Positions 17,191 to 26,451 are shown, numbered from the stretch's first letter. The stretch is DNA of 64,000 nucleotides from Riemerella anatipestifer_E (GCF_009932355.1 NZ_LEKU01000026.1:8539-72538), one strand, 5' to 3'. Numbers and translations are program-made. The notes: generated by a model not told the origin, from the letters alone.

Positions 17191-18034
17191 CTTTCTTTAT
17201 CACAGCGTTTAAACTATCCTGCACTTGTTGTAATTCTACTTTTTGTAGATTTTTTACAACAAATACTTTTTTAACATTCCCCATATCCTGACCAAGCTCC
17301 ACGCTTATATCCCAAAAACCAGTCTTAGTATCTACCTGAAAACCTGCTATAGTTCCAATAGACACGCCTGCTGGGAAAACATCAGACTTTCCATCAGTTA
17401 TCACTGTATCTCCCACTTTTACAGGCACATACTTAGGAATATCTGATAAATGCATCACTCTAGAGTCATCTCCTCTCCAAGTAAGAGTTCCGAAATAACC
17501 TGTATTTTTAAGAGCTGCATTCACCCTCATTTTGTTTACACTAAGTACAGACTGCACAATGGAATAATTATTCATACTGTTGATGACAATACCTGCTACT
17601 CCATTTGAGGCGATAACGCCCATTTTAGACTGCACTCCTTGATTTTTTCCTCTATTGATAGTGAAATAATTATCTCTTCTAATGATGGTGTTGCTCATCA
17701 CATCAGCATCAATAATATGATAAATTTGTGAATTTTTATCCACATCCTTCACTCTGATATTTCTAGGGACACTCTTGTAGTTTTTACCATATACCTGCTC
17801 CATTAAAGCTTTATTCTGCTCTACTAATTCATCATTTATTTGTTTAAGTTTTAAATAGTTGGCTCCTTCATCTATATATCCAGAAACCCAAGAATTAAAC
17901 GATGCCACTTGTCCCGCTAAAAAGGATTGTTGCATAGAATTCCGAGTGAAAATAAGAAACAAGGCTACTATTTGTAAAAAAATAAAAAATACAAATAAAG
18001 CATTTTTAGAAAAAAACCTCAGCAGATATCCCAT
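17180..18034 (-). CDS. mreC: rod shape-determining protein MreC
   Basis: MreC is a bitopic scaffold linking cytoplasmic MreB to periplasmic PBP2. The 284-residue sequence has one N-terminal membrane helix (NALFVFFIFLQIVALFLIF), a short coiled coil (about 60-85), and the beta-rich periplasmic domain with GKNQGVQSKMGVIASNGVAG and DTVITDGKSDVFPAGVSIG, both typical. It follows mreB after 23 bases. Confidence 0.94.
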   Translation of the reverse strand: MGYLLRFFSKNALFVFFIFLQIVALFLIFTRNSMQQSFLAGQVASFNSWVSGYIDEGANYLKLKQINDELVEQNKALMEQVYGKNYKSVPRNIRVKDVDKNSQIYHIIDADVMSNTIIRRDNYFTINRGKNQGVQSKMGVIASNGVAGIVINSMNNYSIVQSVLSVNKMRVNAALKNTGYFGTLTWRGDDSRVMHLSDIPKYVPVKVGDTVITDGKSDVFPAGVSIGTIAGFQVDTKTGFWDISVELGQDMGNVKKVFVVKNLQKVELQQVQDSLNAVIKKDDK

Positions 18035-18057
18035 AGAGGAAGTACTCTAAATTTTAG

Positions 18058-19083
18058 TTATTTAATAAGAAAATTAAACTTATCCATATTTTTAAGAGCA
18101 ATCCCTGTACCTCTTACAACTGCTCTTAGAGGGTCTTCAGCTACAAATACAGGAAGTCCTGTTTTCTTATGAAGTCTATCTGCCAAACCTCTCAACAATG
18201 CTCCACCTCCCGCTAAGTAGATACCTGTTTTATAAATATCAGCCGCTAGTTCTGGTGGGGTCATAGAAAGAGTTTCCATTACCGCATCTTCTATTCTAAT
18301 GATAGATTTGTCTAAGGCACGAGCTATCTCCTTGTAACCTATCATAATCTCTTTAGGTTTACCTGTAATTAAATCTCTACCTTGTACTGGAATATCTTCT
18401 ATGTCTATATCAAGCTCTTCAACAGCAGAACCAACTTCTATTTTAATTCTTTCTGCAGTTCTTTCCCCTATGAATAAATTATGGTGTGTTCTAAGATAGT
18501 AAGCAATATCATTAGTAAATACATCTCCTGCAATCTTAACAGATTTATCACAAACGATACCTCCTAGTGCCACCACTGCAATCTCGGTAGTACCACCACC
18601 TATATCGATAATCATATTACCTTCAGGCTTTTGTACATCTATCCCCACACCTATTGCAGCCGCCATTGGTTCATAAATCAGCCTTACTTCTTTAGCATTA
18701 ACCTTTTGAGCAGAATCTCTTACCGCTCTCTTCTCTACCTCAGTAATTCCTGAAGGAATACAAATTACAATCTTCAACGCAGGCTGAAATAGTTTACCTT
18801 TAATCCCTGGAATTTGCTTAATAAATTCCTTTATCATATGCTCAGAAGCGTGGAAGTCTGCAATTACTCCATCTTTAAGCGGACGCACAGTTCTAATATC
18901 TTCGTGCGTTTTACCTTGCATATGTTTAGCCTGTTCTCCCACAGCGATAGGTCTCCCTGACTGTCGGTCTATAGCCACAATAGAAGGCTGGTCTATAACA
19001 ATTTTGTTATTATGTATAATTAGTGTGTTAGCTGTACCCAAATCTATCGCAATTTCCTGCGTAAATAAATCAAATAACCCCAT
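18058..19083 (-). CDS. mreB: rod shape-determining protein MreB (actin homologue)
   Basis: MreB forms membrane-bound filaments that direct lateral wall synthesis. The 341-residue protein has actin-fold nucleotide motifs: DLGTANTLI (phosphate 1), IDIGGGTTEIAVVALGG (phosphate 2) and YLAGGGALLRGLADRL (adenosine). The N-terminal GLFDLFTQEIAI may be the amphipathic membrane contact. It heads the mreBCD-mrdA-rodA operon. A TAnnTTTG element lies about 40 bases upstream. Confidence 0.97.
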   Translation of the reverse strand: MGLFDLFTQEIAIDLGTANTLIIHNNKIVIDQPSIVAIDRQSGRPIAVGEQAKHMQGKTHEDIRTVRPLKDGVIADFHASEHMIKEFIKQIPGIKGKLFQPALKIVICIPSGITEVEKRAVRDSAQKVNAKEVRLIYEPMAAAIGVGIDVQKPEGNMIIDIGGGTTEIAVVALGGIVCDKSVKIAGDVFTNDIAYYLRTHHNLFIGERTAERIKIEVGSAVEELDIDIEDIPVQGRDLITGKPKEIMIGYKEIARALDKSIIRIEDAVMETLSMTPPELAADIYKTGIYLAGGGALLRGLADRLHKKTGLPVFVAEDPLRAVVRGTGIALKNMDKFNFLIK

Positions 19084-19121
19084 TTTATTAGTAGTGTTTG
19101 TGATAAAATTATTTAAGTTTA

Positions 19122-19129
19122 CAAAGATA
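19122..19129 (-). promoter_or_regulatory. -7 element upstream of mreB
   Basis: On the minus strand TATCTTTG matches TAnnTTTG, about 38 bases before the mreB ATG. A clear TTTG -33 element is not seen. Confidence 0.45.
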
Positions 19130-19191
19130 TAAATTTAGACTCACTTTAAATCATCTGATATTAAAAAAAATGTTAAAATTTAACTCCACAC

Positions 19192-19228
19192 AAAAAGAGT
19201 AGCCAATTTAATAACCGCTACTCTTTTT
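19192..19228 (-). terminator. Terminator of der
   Basis: AAAAAGAGTAGC (19192-19203) pairs with GCTACTCTTTTT (19217-19228). It ends the minus-strand der transcript before the mreB promoter; the tract after the stem is A/T-rich. Confidence 0.75.
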
Positions 19229-19243
19229 ATGATTTTTATGATT

Positions 19244-20551
19244 TTATTTTTGTCGGAAATAAACTTCTATAGGTACTCCCGTGAAACCAAACTCTTTACG
19301 CAACTGATTTTCTGTAAAGCGTTTGTATGGCTCCTTAACATACTGCGGCAAATTACAGAAAAACACAAATTGTGGTGATGGTGTAGGAAGTTGCACACAA
19401 TATTTAATTTTAATGTATTTACCTTTAATAGCTGGAGGTGGCGTATGTTCAAATACAGGCAACATCACCTCATTGAGTTTAGAAGTTTTGATTTTCTTTT
19501 TACGATTTTCATAGACTTCTATAGCTACTTCTACCGCTTTCAAAATCCTTTGCTTGGTGAGAGCAGAAATAAATAAAATAGGTACATCACTAAACTGACC
19601 GATTCTCTTTTTGATATTATTCTCAAAATCTCTCATTGTGTTGGTTTCTTTCTCCACCAAATCCCATTTATTAACCAAAATCACAATACCTTTTCTATTT
19701 TTCTGTGCGATACCAAAAATATTCATATCCTGAGACTCCCAACCTTGTGTTGCATCTACCATGATGACTACTACATCGGAATGCTCAATCGCTCTAACAG
19801 AACGCATTACAGAATAGAACTCCAAGTTTTCGCTCACTTTGGACTTTTTACGCATACCCGCCGTATCTACCAACACAAATTCGTGTCCGAATTTATTGTA
19901 GATGGTTTCTATACTATCCCTTGTTGTCCCCGCAATATCTGTTACAATATTTCTTTTATTGTCTAATAAAGCATTAGTAAGCGTAGATTTCCCTACATTA
20001 GGACGCCCTGCAATGGTAATTCTAGGCAGACCATCAAAAGGGTCTTTGTATTCGGTTGTTGGGAAGTCAGCCACTACTGCATCTAATAAATCTCCTGTAC
20101 CAGAACCTGTTGCAGAAGAAAGTGTATAATATTTTTCTATACCCAACTGATAAAATTCCGTTGCTGGTAATTCTTCCTTAGCCGAATCTACCTTGTTTAC
20201 TACAATATAGATAGGCTTATTAGACCTTCTTAACAACTCATGAATTTCTTGGTCGGTATCCGTTAAACCTTCTTCCACATTGAGCATAAATATAATAGAA
20301 GTTGCCTCATCTACTGCTAGTTGCACCTGATGACGAATTTCTTCCTCAAAAATATCATCAGTACCTACATCATATCCTCCTGTATCTATTACGGTAAACT
20401 CTACTCCGTTCCATTCAGATTTACCGTAATGACGGTCTCTTGTAACGCCCGCTACAGAATCTACTATAGCTTCTCTTCTTTCTAGAAGCCTGTTGAATAA
20501 AGTGGATTTCCCTACATTAGGACGCCCCACTATGGCTACAATATTTGACAT
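19244..20551 (-). CDS. der: ribosome biogenesis GTPase Der (EngA)
   Basis: Der is a tandem-domain GTPase needed for 50S subunit maturation. Two G1 motifs are visible (GRPNVGKSTLFNRL near residue 8 and GRPNVGKSTLTNAL near 180), two DTGG/DTAG motifs (IDTGGYD, VDTAGMRKKS), and NKVDSAKEE plus NKWDLVEKE for G4. A KH-like C-terminal domain ends the 435-residue protein. It is a monocistronic unit. Confidence 0.97.
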   Translation of the reverse strand: MSNIVAIVGRPNVGKSTLFNRLLERREAIVDSVAGVTRDRHYGKSEWNGVEFTVIDTGGYDVGTDDIFEEEIRHQVQLAVDEATSIIFMLNVEEGLTDTDQEIHELLRRSNKPIYIVVNKVDSAKEELPATEFYQLGIEKYYTLSSATGSGTGDLLDAVVADFPTTEYKDPFDGLPRITIAGRPNVGKSTLTNALLDNKRNIVTDIAGTTRDSIETIYNKFGHEFVLVDTAGMRKKSKVSENLEFYSVMRSVRAIEHSDVVVIMVDATQGWESQDMNIFGIAQKNRKGIVILVNKWDLVEKETNTMRDFENNIKKRIGQFSDVPILFISALTKQRILKAVEVAIEVYENRKKKIKTSKLNEVMLPVFEHTPPPAIKGKYIKIKYCVQLPTPSPQFVFFCNLPQYVKEPYKRFTENQLRKEFGFTGVPIEVYFRQK

Positions 20552-20617
20552 ATCAAAAAATGTTTAATAAAAAATTATTAATGGGTTACTCCAACTTTTG
20601 GAGCCCAATTTTTTTTG

Positions 20618-20625
20618 CAAAGATA
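20618..20625 (-). promoter_or_regulatory. -7 element upstream of der
   Basis: On the minus strand TATCTTTG (plus 20618-20625) lies about 67 bases before the der ATG. The leader between them contains a small hairpin (CTCCAA pairing with TTGGAG near 20590-20604). Confidence 0.45.
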
Positions 20626-20680
20626 GTTTAATTATAAATAATAATAAGTTTTAGCTATTTTACCTCTAATCCCATCATAA

Positions 20681-20714
20681 ACAAAGCCTAGGCTTATACT
20701 TGCCTAAGCTTTGT
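20681..20714. terminator. Hairpin downstream of clpB, possible terminator
   Basis: ACAAAGCCTAGGC (20681-20693) pairs with GCCTAAGCTTTGT (20702-20714), one mismatch, 8-base loop. No strong T-run follows on either strand, so it may be a terminator or an mRNA-end stabiliser. Confidence 0.5.
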
Positions 20715-20742
20715 CTTCGTTATAAATTATACTTTTAATTAT

Positions 20743-23334
20743 CTACTCCGCTTGTCTAAATACCAGCCCACTCTCTTTGAAGTAATCTAAAATAATGCGG
20801 TCGCCATCGTTCACATTACCTGCGAGGATTTCTTTAGAAAGCTGGTTAAGCACTTCCTGTTGCAACAATCTCTTAAGCGGTCTTGCCCCAAACGAAGGGT
20901 CATAACCTTTCTCTCTAATGTAGTTTAGTGCATCTTCGGTAGATGTTAAAATGATATTTTTCTTTTCCAACATCTTATTAAAGCCTCTCAATAAGTACTG
21001 TATAATTTTACCTATCTCCTTCTTATTAAGCGGTTGGAAGAGCACCACCTCATCTATCCTATTGATAAACTCTGGACGCAACGACTGTTTAAGCACTCCG
21101 AAAACTTCCTCTTTAGTTTTAGAAACTATTTCTTCCTGATTTTCTTCTGTAAGCCCTTCAAAATTTTCTTGAATAATATGAGAGCCTAAGTTAGAAGTCA
21201 TAATCACGATGGTGTTTTTAAAATTAACAACACGACCTTTATTATCCGTAAGCCTTCCGTCATCTAACACCTGCAATAAGGTATTGAATACATCAGGGTG
21301 AGCCTTTTCTATCTCGTCTAAAAGCACTACCGAATAAGGTCTTCTTCTTACCGCTTCCGTAAGTTGTCCGCCCTCATCATAGCCTACATATCCTGGAGGA
21401 GCTCCCACCAATCTAGACACCGAATGACGCTCTTGATATTCACTCATATCAATACGAGTCATATTATTTTCATCATCAAATAGGAATTCTGCTAATGCTT
21501 TTGCCAGCTCGGTTTTACCTACTCCCGTAGTTCCTAAAAATAGGAATGAACCAATTGGTTTTTTCTCATCATTAAGCCCTGCACGATTTCTTCTGATAGC
21601 GTTAGCTACCGCTTCTATAGCTTCCTCTTGCCCCACTACTCTTTTGTGAAGTTCGTCTTCTAGGTGAAGTAATTTTTCTCTCTCGCTTTGGAGTAGCTTT
21701 GTTACAGGAATTCCCGTCCATTTAGAAATAACTTCGGAGATATGCTCTGCCGTTACCTCTTCTTTAATAAGTTCATTTTGGTTATTCTGCATCAGGAGTT
21801 CTATCTTACGAAGCTCCTCTTCCTTTTCCCTTAGCTTACCATACTGAATTTCTGAAACCTTGGCATAGTCACCTAATCTCTGAGCCCTTTCCGCTTCTAG
21901 TTTCAACGCCTCAATGTCTTTTTTAATCTGAGTTAAATCTTCAGACTTTTGCTTTTCTTGTAACCACTTTGCATTGATTTCGTTTCTTTCCTCGGTTACC
22001 TTAGCTATATCCTCTTTAAGGTGGTCTATTTTAGTTTGGTTACCTTCTCTAGAAATTGCAGCAAGCTCTATCTCTAGCTGCATTAATTTTCTATCTAGAA
22101 TATCCAACTCTTCAGGCTTGGAATTGATTTCCATTCTTAGTTTAGAAGAAGCCTCGTCTATCAAGTCAATAGCTTTATCTGGAAGAAAACGGTCTGATAT
22201 ATAACGCTGAGACATTTCCACCGCAGCGATAATAGCTTCATCTTTAATCCTGATTTTATGATGGAATTCGTACTTATCCTTAATCCCCCTCAAGATAGAA
22301 ATTGCCGACTCCGTGTCTGGTTCTTCCACCATTACTTTTTGGAAACGACGTTCCAATGCTTTATCTTTTTCAAAATATTTTTGATACTCGTTAAGCGTGG
22401 TTGCTCCTATAGCTCTAAGCTCTCCTCTAGCCAAAGCTGGTTTTAGGATATTAGCAGCATCCATGGCTCCTTCTCCACCTCCAGCACCTACTAGAGTGTG
22501 TATTTCATCTATAAACAAGATGATTTGTCCATCGGATTTCGTTACTTCATTAACCACAGATTTCAGACGCTCTTCAAACTCGCCTTTGTATTTAGCCCCA
22601 GCAACCAATGCTCCCATATCTAAGGAATAAAGTGTTTTATCCATTAGGTTTTCTGGTACATCTCCCGAAATAATCCTGTGTGCAATCCCTTCAGCAATAG
22701 CAGTTTTACCAACTCCAGGCTCTCCTATAAGGATAGGATTGTTTTTGGTTCTCCTAGAAAGAATTTGCAATACACGGCGGATTTCCTCATCTCTACCAAT
22801 CACAGGGTCTAGTTTGCCCTCCGCAGCGAGTTCGTTAAAATTCTTAGCATACTTGCTCAAACTTTGATAAGTTTCCTCCGAACTCGCCGAAGTAGCCTTA
22901 CTCCCTTTCCTAAGCTCTTTTATTCCTGCTTCTAGCAAAGCCTTGGTAACTCCCATATCTTTAAGTAAAGAAGATACCGAAGATGAAACCTCTATCAAAG
23001 CCAACCAAAGGTGTTCTATAGTAACATATTCGTCTCCCATTTTTTTAGCCAAATTAGGAGCTTCCAAAAGCACTCTATTACCTGCTTGGGAAAGATACAA
23101 ACTACCACCTTCTACCTTAGGAAGTGTTTCTAAATTTTGCCTGTTACGCTCTCTGATGAGAGTAGCATCTGCTTCTGATTTTTTTAGTAGAAAGCTAGAA
23201 ATGGTATCATCGCTTTCAAAAATACCCTCCAAAATATGCTGAGGTTCTATACTTTGGTGCCCGAACGCCATAGCTAACTGCTGTGCCTTCTGAATCACCT
23301 CTTGTGATTTTACTGTAAACTGATTTAAATTCAT
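20743..23334 (-). CDS. clpB: ATP-dependent chaperone ClpB
   Basis: ClpB is a hexameric AAA+ disaggregase that works with DnaK on heat-aggregated proteins. The 863-residue protein has the N-terminal Clp repeat domain (1-145), first AAA+ module with GEPGVGKTAIAEG, a long coiled-coil middle domain (about 400-530), and second AAA+ module with GTTGVGKTELAKA and the sensor region NRIDEVVLFQPL. Length is standard. Upstream lies a pair of 25-bp dyads that may be regulatory. Confidence 0.98.
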   Translation of the reverse strand: MNLNQFTVKSQEVIQKAQQLAMAFGHQSIEPQHILEGIFESDDTISSFLLKKSEADATLIRERNRQNLETLPKVEGGSLYLSQAGNRVLLEAPNLAKKMGDEYVTIEHLWLALIEVSSSVSSLLKDMGVTKALLEAGIKELRKGSKATSASSEETYQSLSKYAKNFNELAAEGKLDPVIGRDEEIRRVLQILSRRTKNNPILIGEPGVGKTAIAEGIAHRIISGDVPENLMDKTLYSLDMGALVAGAKYKGEFEERLKSVVNEVTKSDGQIILFIDEIHTLVGAGGGEGAMDAANILKPALARGELRAIGATTLNEYQKYFEKDKALERRFQKVMVEEPDTESAISILRGIKDKYEFHHKIRIKDEAIIAAVEMSQRYISDRFLPDKAIDLIDEASSKLRMEINSKPEELDILDRKLMQLEIELAAISREGNQTKIDHLKEDIAKVTEERNEINAKWLQEKQKSEDLTQIKKDIEALKLEAERAQRLGDYAKVSEIQYGKLREKEEELRKIELLMQNNQNELIKEEVTAEHISEVISKWTGIPVTKLLQSEREKLLHLEDELHKRVVGQEEAIEAVANAIRRNRAGLNDEKKPIGSFLFLGTTGVGKTELAKALAEFLFDDENNMTRIDMSEYQERHSVSRLVGAPPGYVGYDEGGQLTEAVRRRPYSVVLLDEIEKAHPDVFNTLLQVLDDGRLTDNKGRVVNFKNTIVIMTSNLGSHIIQENFEGLTEENQEEIVSKTKEEVFGVLKQSLRPEFINRIDEVVLFQPLNKKEIGKIIQYLLRGFNKMLEKKNIILTSTEDALNYIREKGYDPSFGARPLKRLLQQEVLNQLSKEILAGNVNDGDRIILDYFKESGLVFRQAE

Positions 23335-23415
23335 AATGATATATGTGATTTTTGTTTAAACTTTATTTTTACACTCTGAGATTAACAAAAAGCGTTCTAT
23401 CATAAAAACTACCTA

Positions 23416-23482
23416 AAAATAAGACATAATTTCCTGTTTTAAATTTACAAAACCAATAAAATAAGACATATTTTCTTGTTTT
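23416..23482. promoter_or_regulatory. Twin 25-bp dyad elements upstream of clpB
   Basis: Two copies, 23416-23440 and 23458-23482, agree at 23 of 25 positions and start 42 bases apart. Each has dyad symmetry with arms of the form AAAAyAAGA and TCTTrTTTT-like. They lie 82-150 bases before clpB and 70-130 bases before the plus-strand promoter at 23550. They look like a pair of operator sites; the regulator is unknown. Confidence 0.5.
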
Positions 23483-23549
23483 GTTTAAAATATTATCAAC
23501 TTAAAGAAAAAAATAAAAGCATCACCAACTTGAAAAAAGGTAGAAGATA

Positions 23550-23581
23550 TTTGTCTAGTAGATAAATAGTTTATACATTTG
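23550..23581 (+). promoter_or_regulatory. Strong Bacteroidota promoter before the AC repeat
   Basis: TTTG (23550-23553), 20 bases, then TACATTTG (23574-23581) match the -33/-7 consensus very well. Transcription would begin near 23588, just before a small ORF and the AC repeat. Confidence 0.65.
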
Positions 23582-23591
23582 TCTCGTCTTT

Positions 23592-23723
<132 letters not shown>

Positions 23724-23779
23724 TTTCGTGGGTATGTGCTGTATTATCTAGAAAATTCTTTAGACTTTTATCGTTAAAC

Positions 23780-24000
23780 CAAAATATTGTTCCGCCAACT
23801 TTCGTTGGGGGCTTTTTTAGTTTATCTCATTTTCAATTTAGCTTTCATCAATATCTACTAAAAGCACCATTGTTTTGTCTTAAAACTTGGTCGTTCTTGT
23901 TGGGTGCTTTTAGTGTTCAGAAAGGGAGTTTTTGCTTTCTTTCTGCTTCAGCCTTTCCTCTCGTTTTGTGTGTGTTTAGAGAGGGAAGGCATTTTTTAAT
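23780..24000 (+). ncRNA. hairpin-rich leader between the AC repeat and the HU-like gene
   Basis: No convincing gene is present from 23724 to 24119. The region folds into successive plus-strand hairpins: CCAAC/GTTGG near 23797-23812 followed by a T-run; a long-loop stem of AAAAGCACC and GGGTGCTTTT (about 23859-23912); CAGAAAG/CTTTCTG (about 23919-23947); and GCCTTTCCTCTC with GAGAGGGAAGGC (about 23953-23991) followed by T6. The first and last look like intrinsic terminators. This fits a structured leader or attenuator, or a separate small RNA. The function is not known. Confidence 0.4.
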
Positions 24001-24110
24001 GTTAGAACTTAGATATGAGATATTAGAGTTTGGTATCATCTCAACTCTTAAGTCCAATATACAACACTCAATATCCAGAATCCAACATCTAAAATCTAAC
24101 CCTTTAAATA
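24000..24110. repeat. Degenerate inverted repeat of the GTTAGA...TCTAAC type
   Basis: The segment starts with GTTAGAACTTAGATATGAG and ends with ATCTAAAATCTAAC; the two ends are diverged reverse complements. Similar low-complexity 'TAGATATTAGA' intergenic repeats are common in flavobacteria. Confidence 0.45.
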
Positions 24111-24119
24111 TTATAAATT

Positions 24120-24503
24120 ATGTCAATTAAGTACAAAACCATTCAGAAAGCCCAACCAGGTGTGGCGGGCGGAGGTGACAAAAAATTCTATGCATCGCCT
24201 GTGTATCAAGGAGAGAAAACTCTAGAAGGTCTTACCAAAGACATCGAGAAGATTTCTACCGTAAGTGGAGCGGACATCAGAGCGGTGCTTTATGCCCTCG
24301 TAGATGTGATGCAAACCTCATTATCAGAAGGACGAATTGTAAGGCTAGGCGAACTCGGCAGTATGAGAGTGAGCCTTAGCAGCGAGGGCAAAGCTAAGGA
24401 AGAGGAAATAACTTCGGCAGCAATAAAGTCAGCAAAAGTATTGTTTACCCCAGGGTCTGACCTTAAAAAGATGCTACAAACGCTGAAGTTTGAGAAAGCC
24501 TAG
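24120..24503 (+). CDS. HU-like DNA-binding protein (HU-HIG group)
   Basis: The 127-residue protein has the Bacteroidota HU-like architecture: an N-terminal extension (residues 1-30, MSIKYKTIQKAQPGVAGGG) and an HU/IHF fold with LTKDIEKISTVSGADIRAVL, a LGELGSMRVSL core strand and a C-terminal FTPGSDLKKMLQ helix. Unlike classic HU, the DNA-bending arm is not of the usual sequence. Such paralogues are numerous in this phylum, often near variable surface loci or mobile regions; their roles are largely unknown. It is followed by a cluster of palindromes. Confidence 0.8.
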   Translation: MSIKYKTIQKAQPGVAGGGDKKFYASPVYQGEKTLEGLTKDIEKISTVSGADIRAVLYALVDVMQTSLSEGRIVRLGELGSMRVSLSSEGKAKEEEITSAAIKSAKVLFTPGSDLKKMLQTLKFEKA

Positions 24504-24516
24504 CTACCCACAAAAA

Positions 24517-24580
24517 ATTTCCTAGCTAGGAAATCTTAATTCCCTAGTTAGGAAATTCTGAACGCCAAGCTAGGGAATTT
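24517..24580. repeat. Cluster of CCTAG-core palindromes
   Basis: A perfect 18-bp palindrome, ATTTCCTAGCTAGGAAAT (24517-24534), is followed by an imperfect 20-bp copy (24538-24557). A third half-copy, GCTAGGGAATTT (24569-24580), can pair with the left half of the second. The three copies sit between the HU-like gene and the fibre-like gene and lack a T-run, so they are not a simple terminator. Confidence 0.8.
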
Positions 24581-24643
24581 TAACCCAAAGAATGACAAAG
24601 AAAAAATTAAACGAAATCATTAACAACCTTAAAATTAAATTTT

Positions 24644-26410
24644 ATGAAAACAAAGACTACAAAATTAAGTGTACTTGCTTTTTTAGGACTAGGGCTAGTG
24701 GCTTATGGGCAAGATTATAGTGGTAAAATAGGGATTAACTATAACAAGCCTAATGCTACTTTAGAAATCAAAGGGAAGTCAGACAACACAGATAAGACTT
24801 TAGAAGGATTGATAATCCCAAATGTGAGTAAAAATAAAGCTTATCTCATGACGACTAATACAGAGATGCCTCTTAAAGAATCTACTTTAATCTATGTAGA
24901 TAATATTTCAGATTACACCACCTCTCCAGTAGATACTAAAGTAGCAGATATTACAGAAAAAGGTTACTATTTTTGGAATGGAACCAAGTGGGTGAAAACC
25001 GTTGGGAGTATTAGTGGAAATACAGGAGGCGGACTTTGGGCAGAGAGATTTAATACTAGTAGTGGGCTAAAAGAAACCTATTTAGTTTCTGCCAATAATG
25101 ATGGATTGAAATATGATTATGATAAAACAGGGCTTACACTTGATTTTATAAACCCAACAGGGAGTACTGATACCTTTGATACATCAGCCACTATTAGTAG
25201 CTACGGTTTTTTTTCAACAAGGTTTCATAATCATGGTTACGGACCTTCTCTTGCATTAAGCGGAGGAAGAGGACAAAAAAATAACCCTTTGGATTCACAA
25301 GCTGGAGATGTATTGGGTAGAATTTACTTCAATCCTGTGCTTAAAGGAAGTACACATGGTTATGGAGCCGTTATTCAAACTAAGCTACTTGAAGTAAAAT
25401 CACCAGATTCTTTTTCTACAAATTTGACACTTGGAGCAAGAGGTATTGGGGAGACCACCCCTTACTACACAATGGTTCTAACAGAAACTAACAGAGTTGG
25501 GATAGGTACAGCTAATCCCGAAAGTAGATTACAAGTAATAGGAGAAATACGAGGAAATGGGCTAAGAGCTGATGGAGCTGAAACTATGGGAGGAATGTTA
25601 ATACTTCAAAATCCTAAAAAAACTGGTGATAATCAGGTTGAAAGATGGGTGTTTTCAAACACAAATGCCGCAGATACTTCATGGGGGTCTTATCGTGATG
25701 GGCTCTCTCTATGGAAGTACAATAAGAACTCTACAGAAGGGGTATCTAACCCTGTTTTATTTATCTCAGATAAAGGAGCTGTAGGCATTGGTCCAAATTA
25801 TGTTTACAGTCCATCTTCACCAGATAACTATCCTATGACAGAACGATTAAATGTAGATGGAGCTATTTCTGCAAGGAGTCTTTTGGGTGATGGAATTCGT
25901 AATGTAGTAGCTGATGCTAACGGGAAGTTGATTATTGGAAATGAATCTAATGGAGGAGCATTGTCTAAACTTTGGTCTAATGATTCTACTACTAAATTAG
26001 TCAAGCTTATCAATATTTCTGATGGTCTTACACCTAGAACTGAGAGTAATCGTGTAACTATAGCAGATGACGGAGCTATTACTGCTAAAAGTTTTATAGG
26101 ATATAACGGAGCTACCATCTTTCCAGACTATGTGTTCCAAAAGTATTATACAGGTACTTCTAGCATTAAATCAGATTATAACTTTAAAACCCTAAGCCAA
26201 GTAGAAGACTTTGTAAAGACCAATGGGCATTTACCAGGGTATTTATCAGCTTCTAAAATCAAAGAGCAAGGTTATATAGACCTTATGGCTACACAGCTTA
26301 CCAATGTAGAGAAGATAGAAGAACTTTATTTACATCTTTTAGAAAAAGATAAAGAGGTAAAAGAGCTCAAAGAAAGACTAGAAAAATTAGAGAAACTCTT
26401 ACAAAAATAA
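24644..26410 (+). CDS. secreted fibre-like surface protein with S74-like C-terminus
   Basis: The 588-residue protein has a signal peptide (MKTKTTKLSVLAFLGLGLVAYG), a Bacteroidota fibre-type N-terminus (IGINYNKPNATLEIKG, YYFWNGTKWVKTV), a repeat-poor beta-rich middle with VGIGTANPESRLQVIGEI, and a conserved tail. The tail has YKTLSQVEDFV-like, NGHLPGYLSASKI and a final coiled coil (about 545-588). This tail resembles phage tail-spike/endosialidase chaperone-type ends of flavobacterial surface proteins, but the autoproteolytic residues are not evident. The role is probably surface display or adhesion; this is an inference. A terminator follows. Confidence 0.7.
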   Translation: MKTKTTKLSVLAFLGLGLVAYGQDYSGKIGINYNKPNATLEIKGKSDNTDKTLEGLIIPNVSKNKAYLMTTNTEMPLKESTLIYVDNISDYTTSPVDTKVADITEKGYYFWNGTKWVKTVGSISGNTGGGLWAERFNTSSGLKETYLVSANNDGLKYDYDKTGLTLDFINPTGSTDTFDTSATISSYGFFSTRFHNHGYGPSLALSGGRGQKNNPLDSQAGDVLGRIYFNPVLKGSTHGYGAVIQTKLLEVKSPDSFSTNLTLGARGIGETTPYYTMVLTETNRVGIGTANPESRLQVIGEIRGNGLRADGAETMGGMLILQNPKKTGDNQVERWVFSNTNAADTSWGSYRDGLSLWKYNKNSTEGVSNPVLFISDKGAVGIGPNYVYSPSSPDNYPMTERLNVDGAISARSLLGDGIRNVVADANGKLIIGNESNGGALSKLWSNDSTTKLVKLINISDGLTPRTESNRVTIADDGAITAKSFIGYNGATIFPDYVFQKYYTGTSSIKSDYNFKTLSQVEDFVKTNGHLPGYLSASKIKEQGYIDLMATQLTNVEKIEELYLHLLEKDKEVKELKERLEKLEKLLQK

Positions 26411-26424
26411 TCTTCTTACAAAAG

Positions 26425-26449
26425 TCTTCCGCTTAGGCGGGAGATTTTT
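26425..26449 (+). terminator. Terminator of the fibre-like gene
   Basis: TCTTCCGC (26425-26432) pairs with GCGGGAGA (26437-26444) around a TTAG loop, followed by TTTTT. Confidence 0.85.
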
Positions 26450-26451
26450 AG

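Noticed and set aside
23870..24130. A plus-strand 86-codon frame treated as a gene of its own.
   Set aside because: It starts at TTG inside hairpins, has no family resemblance, and its composition is not protein-like. It is mentioned only as a possible frameshift extension.
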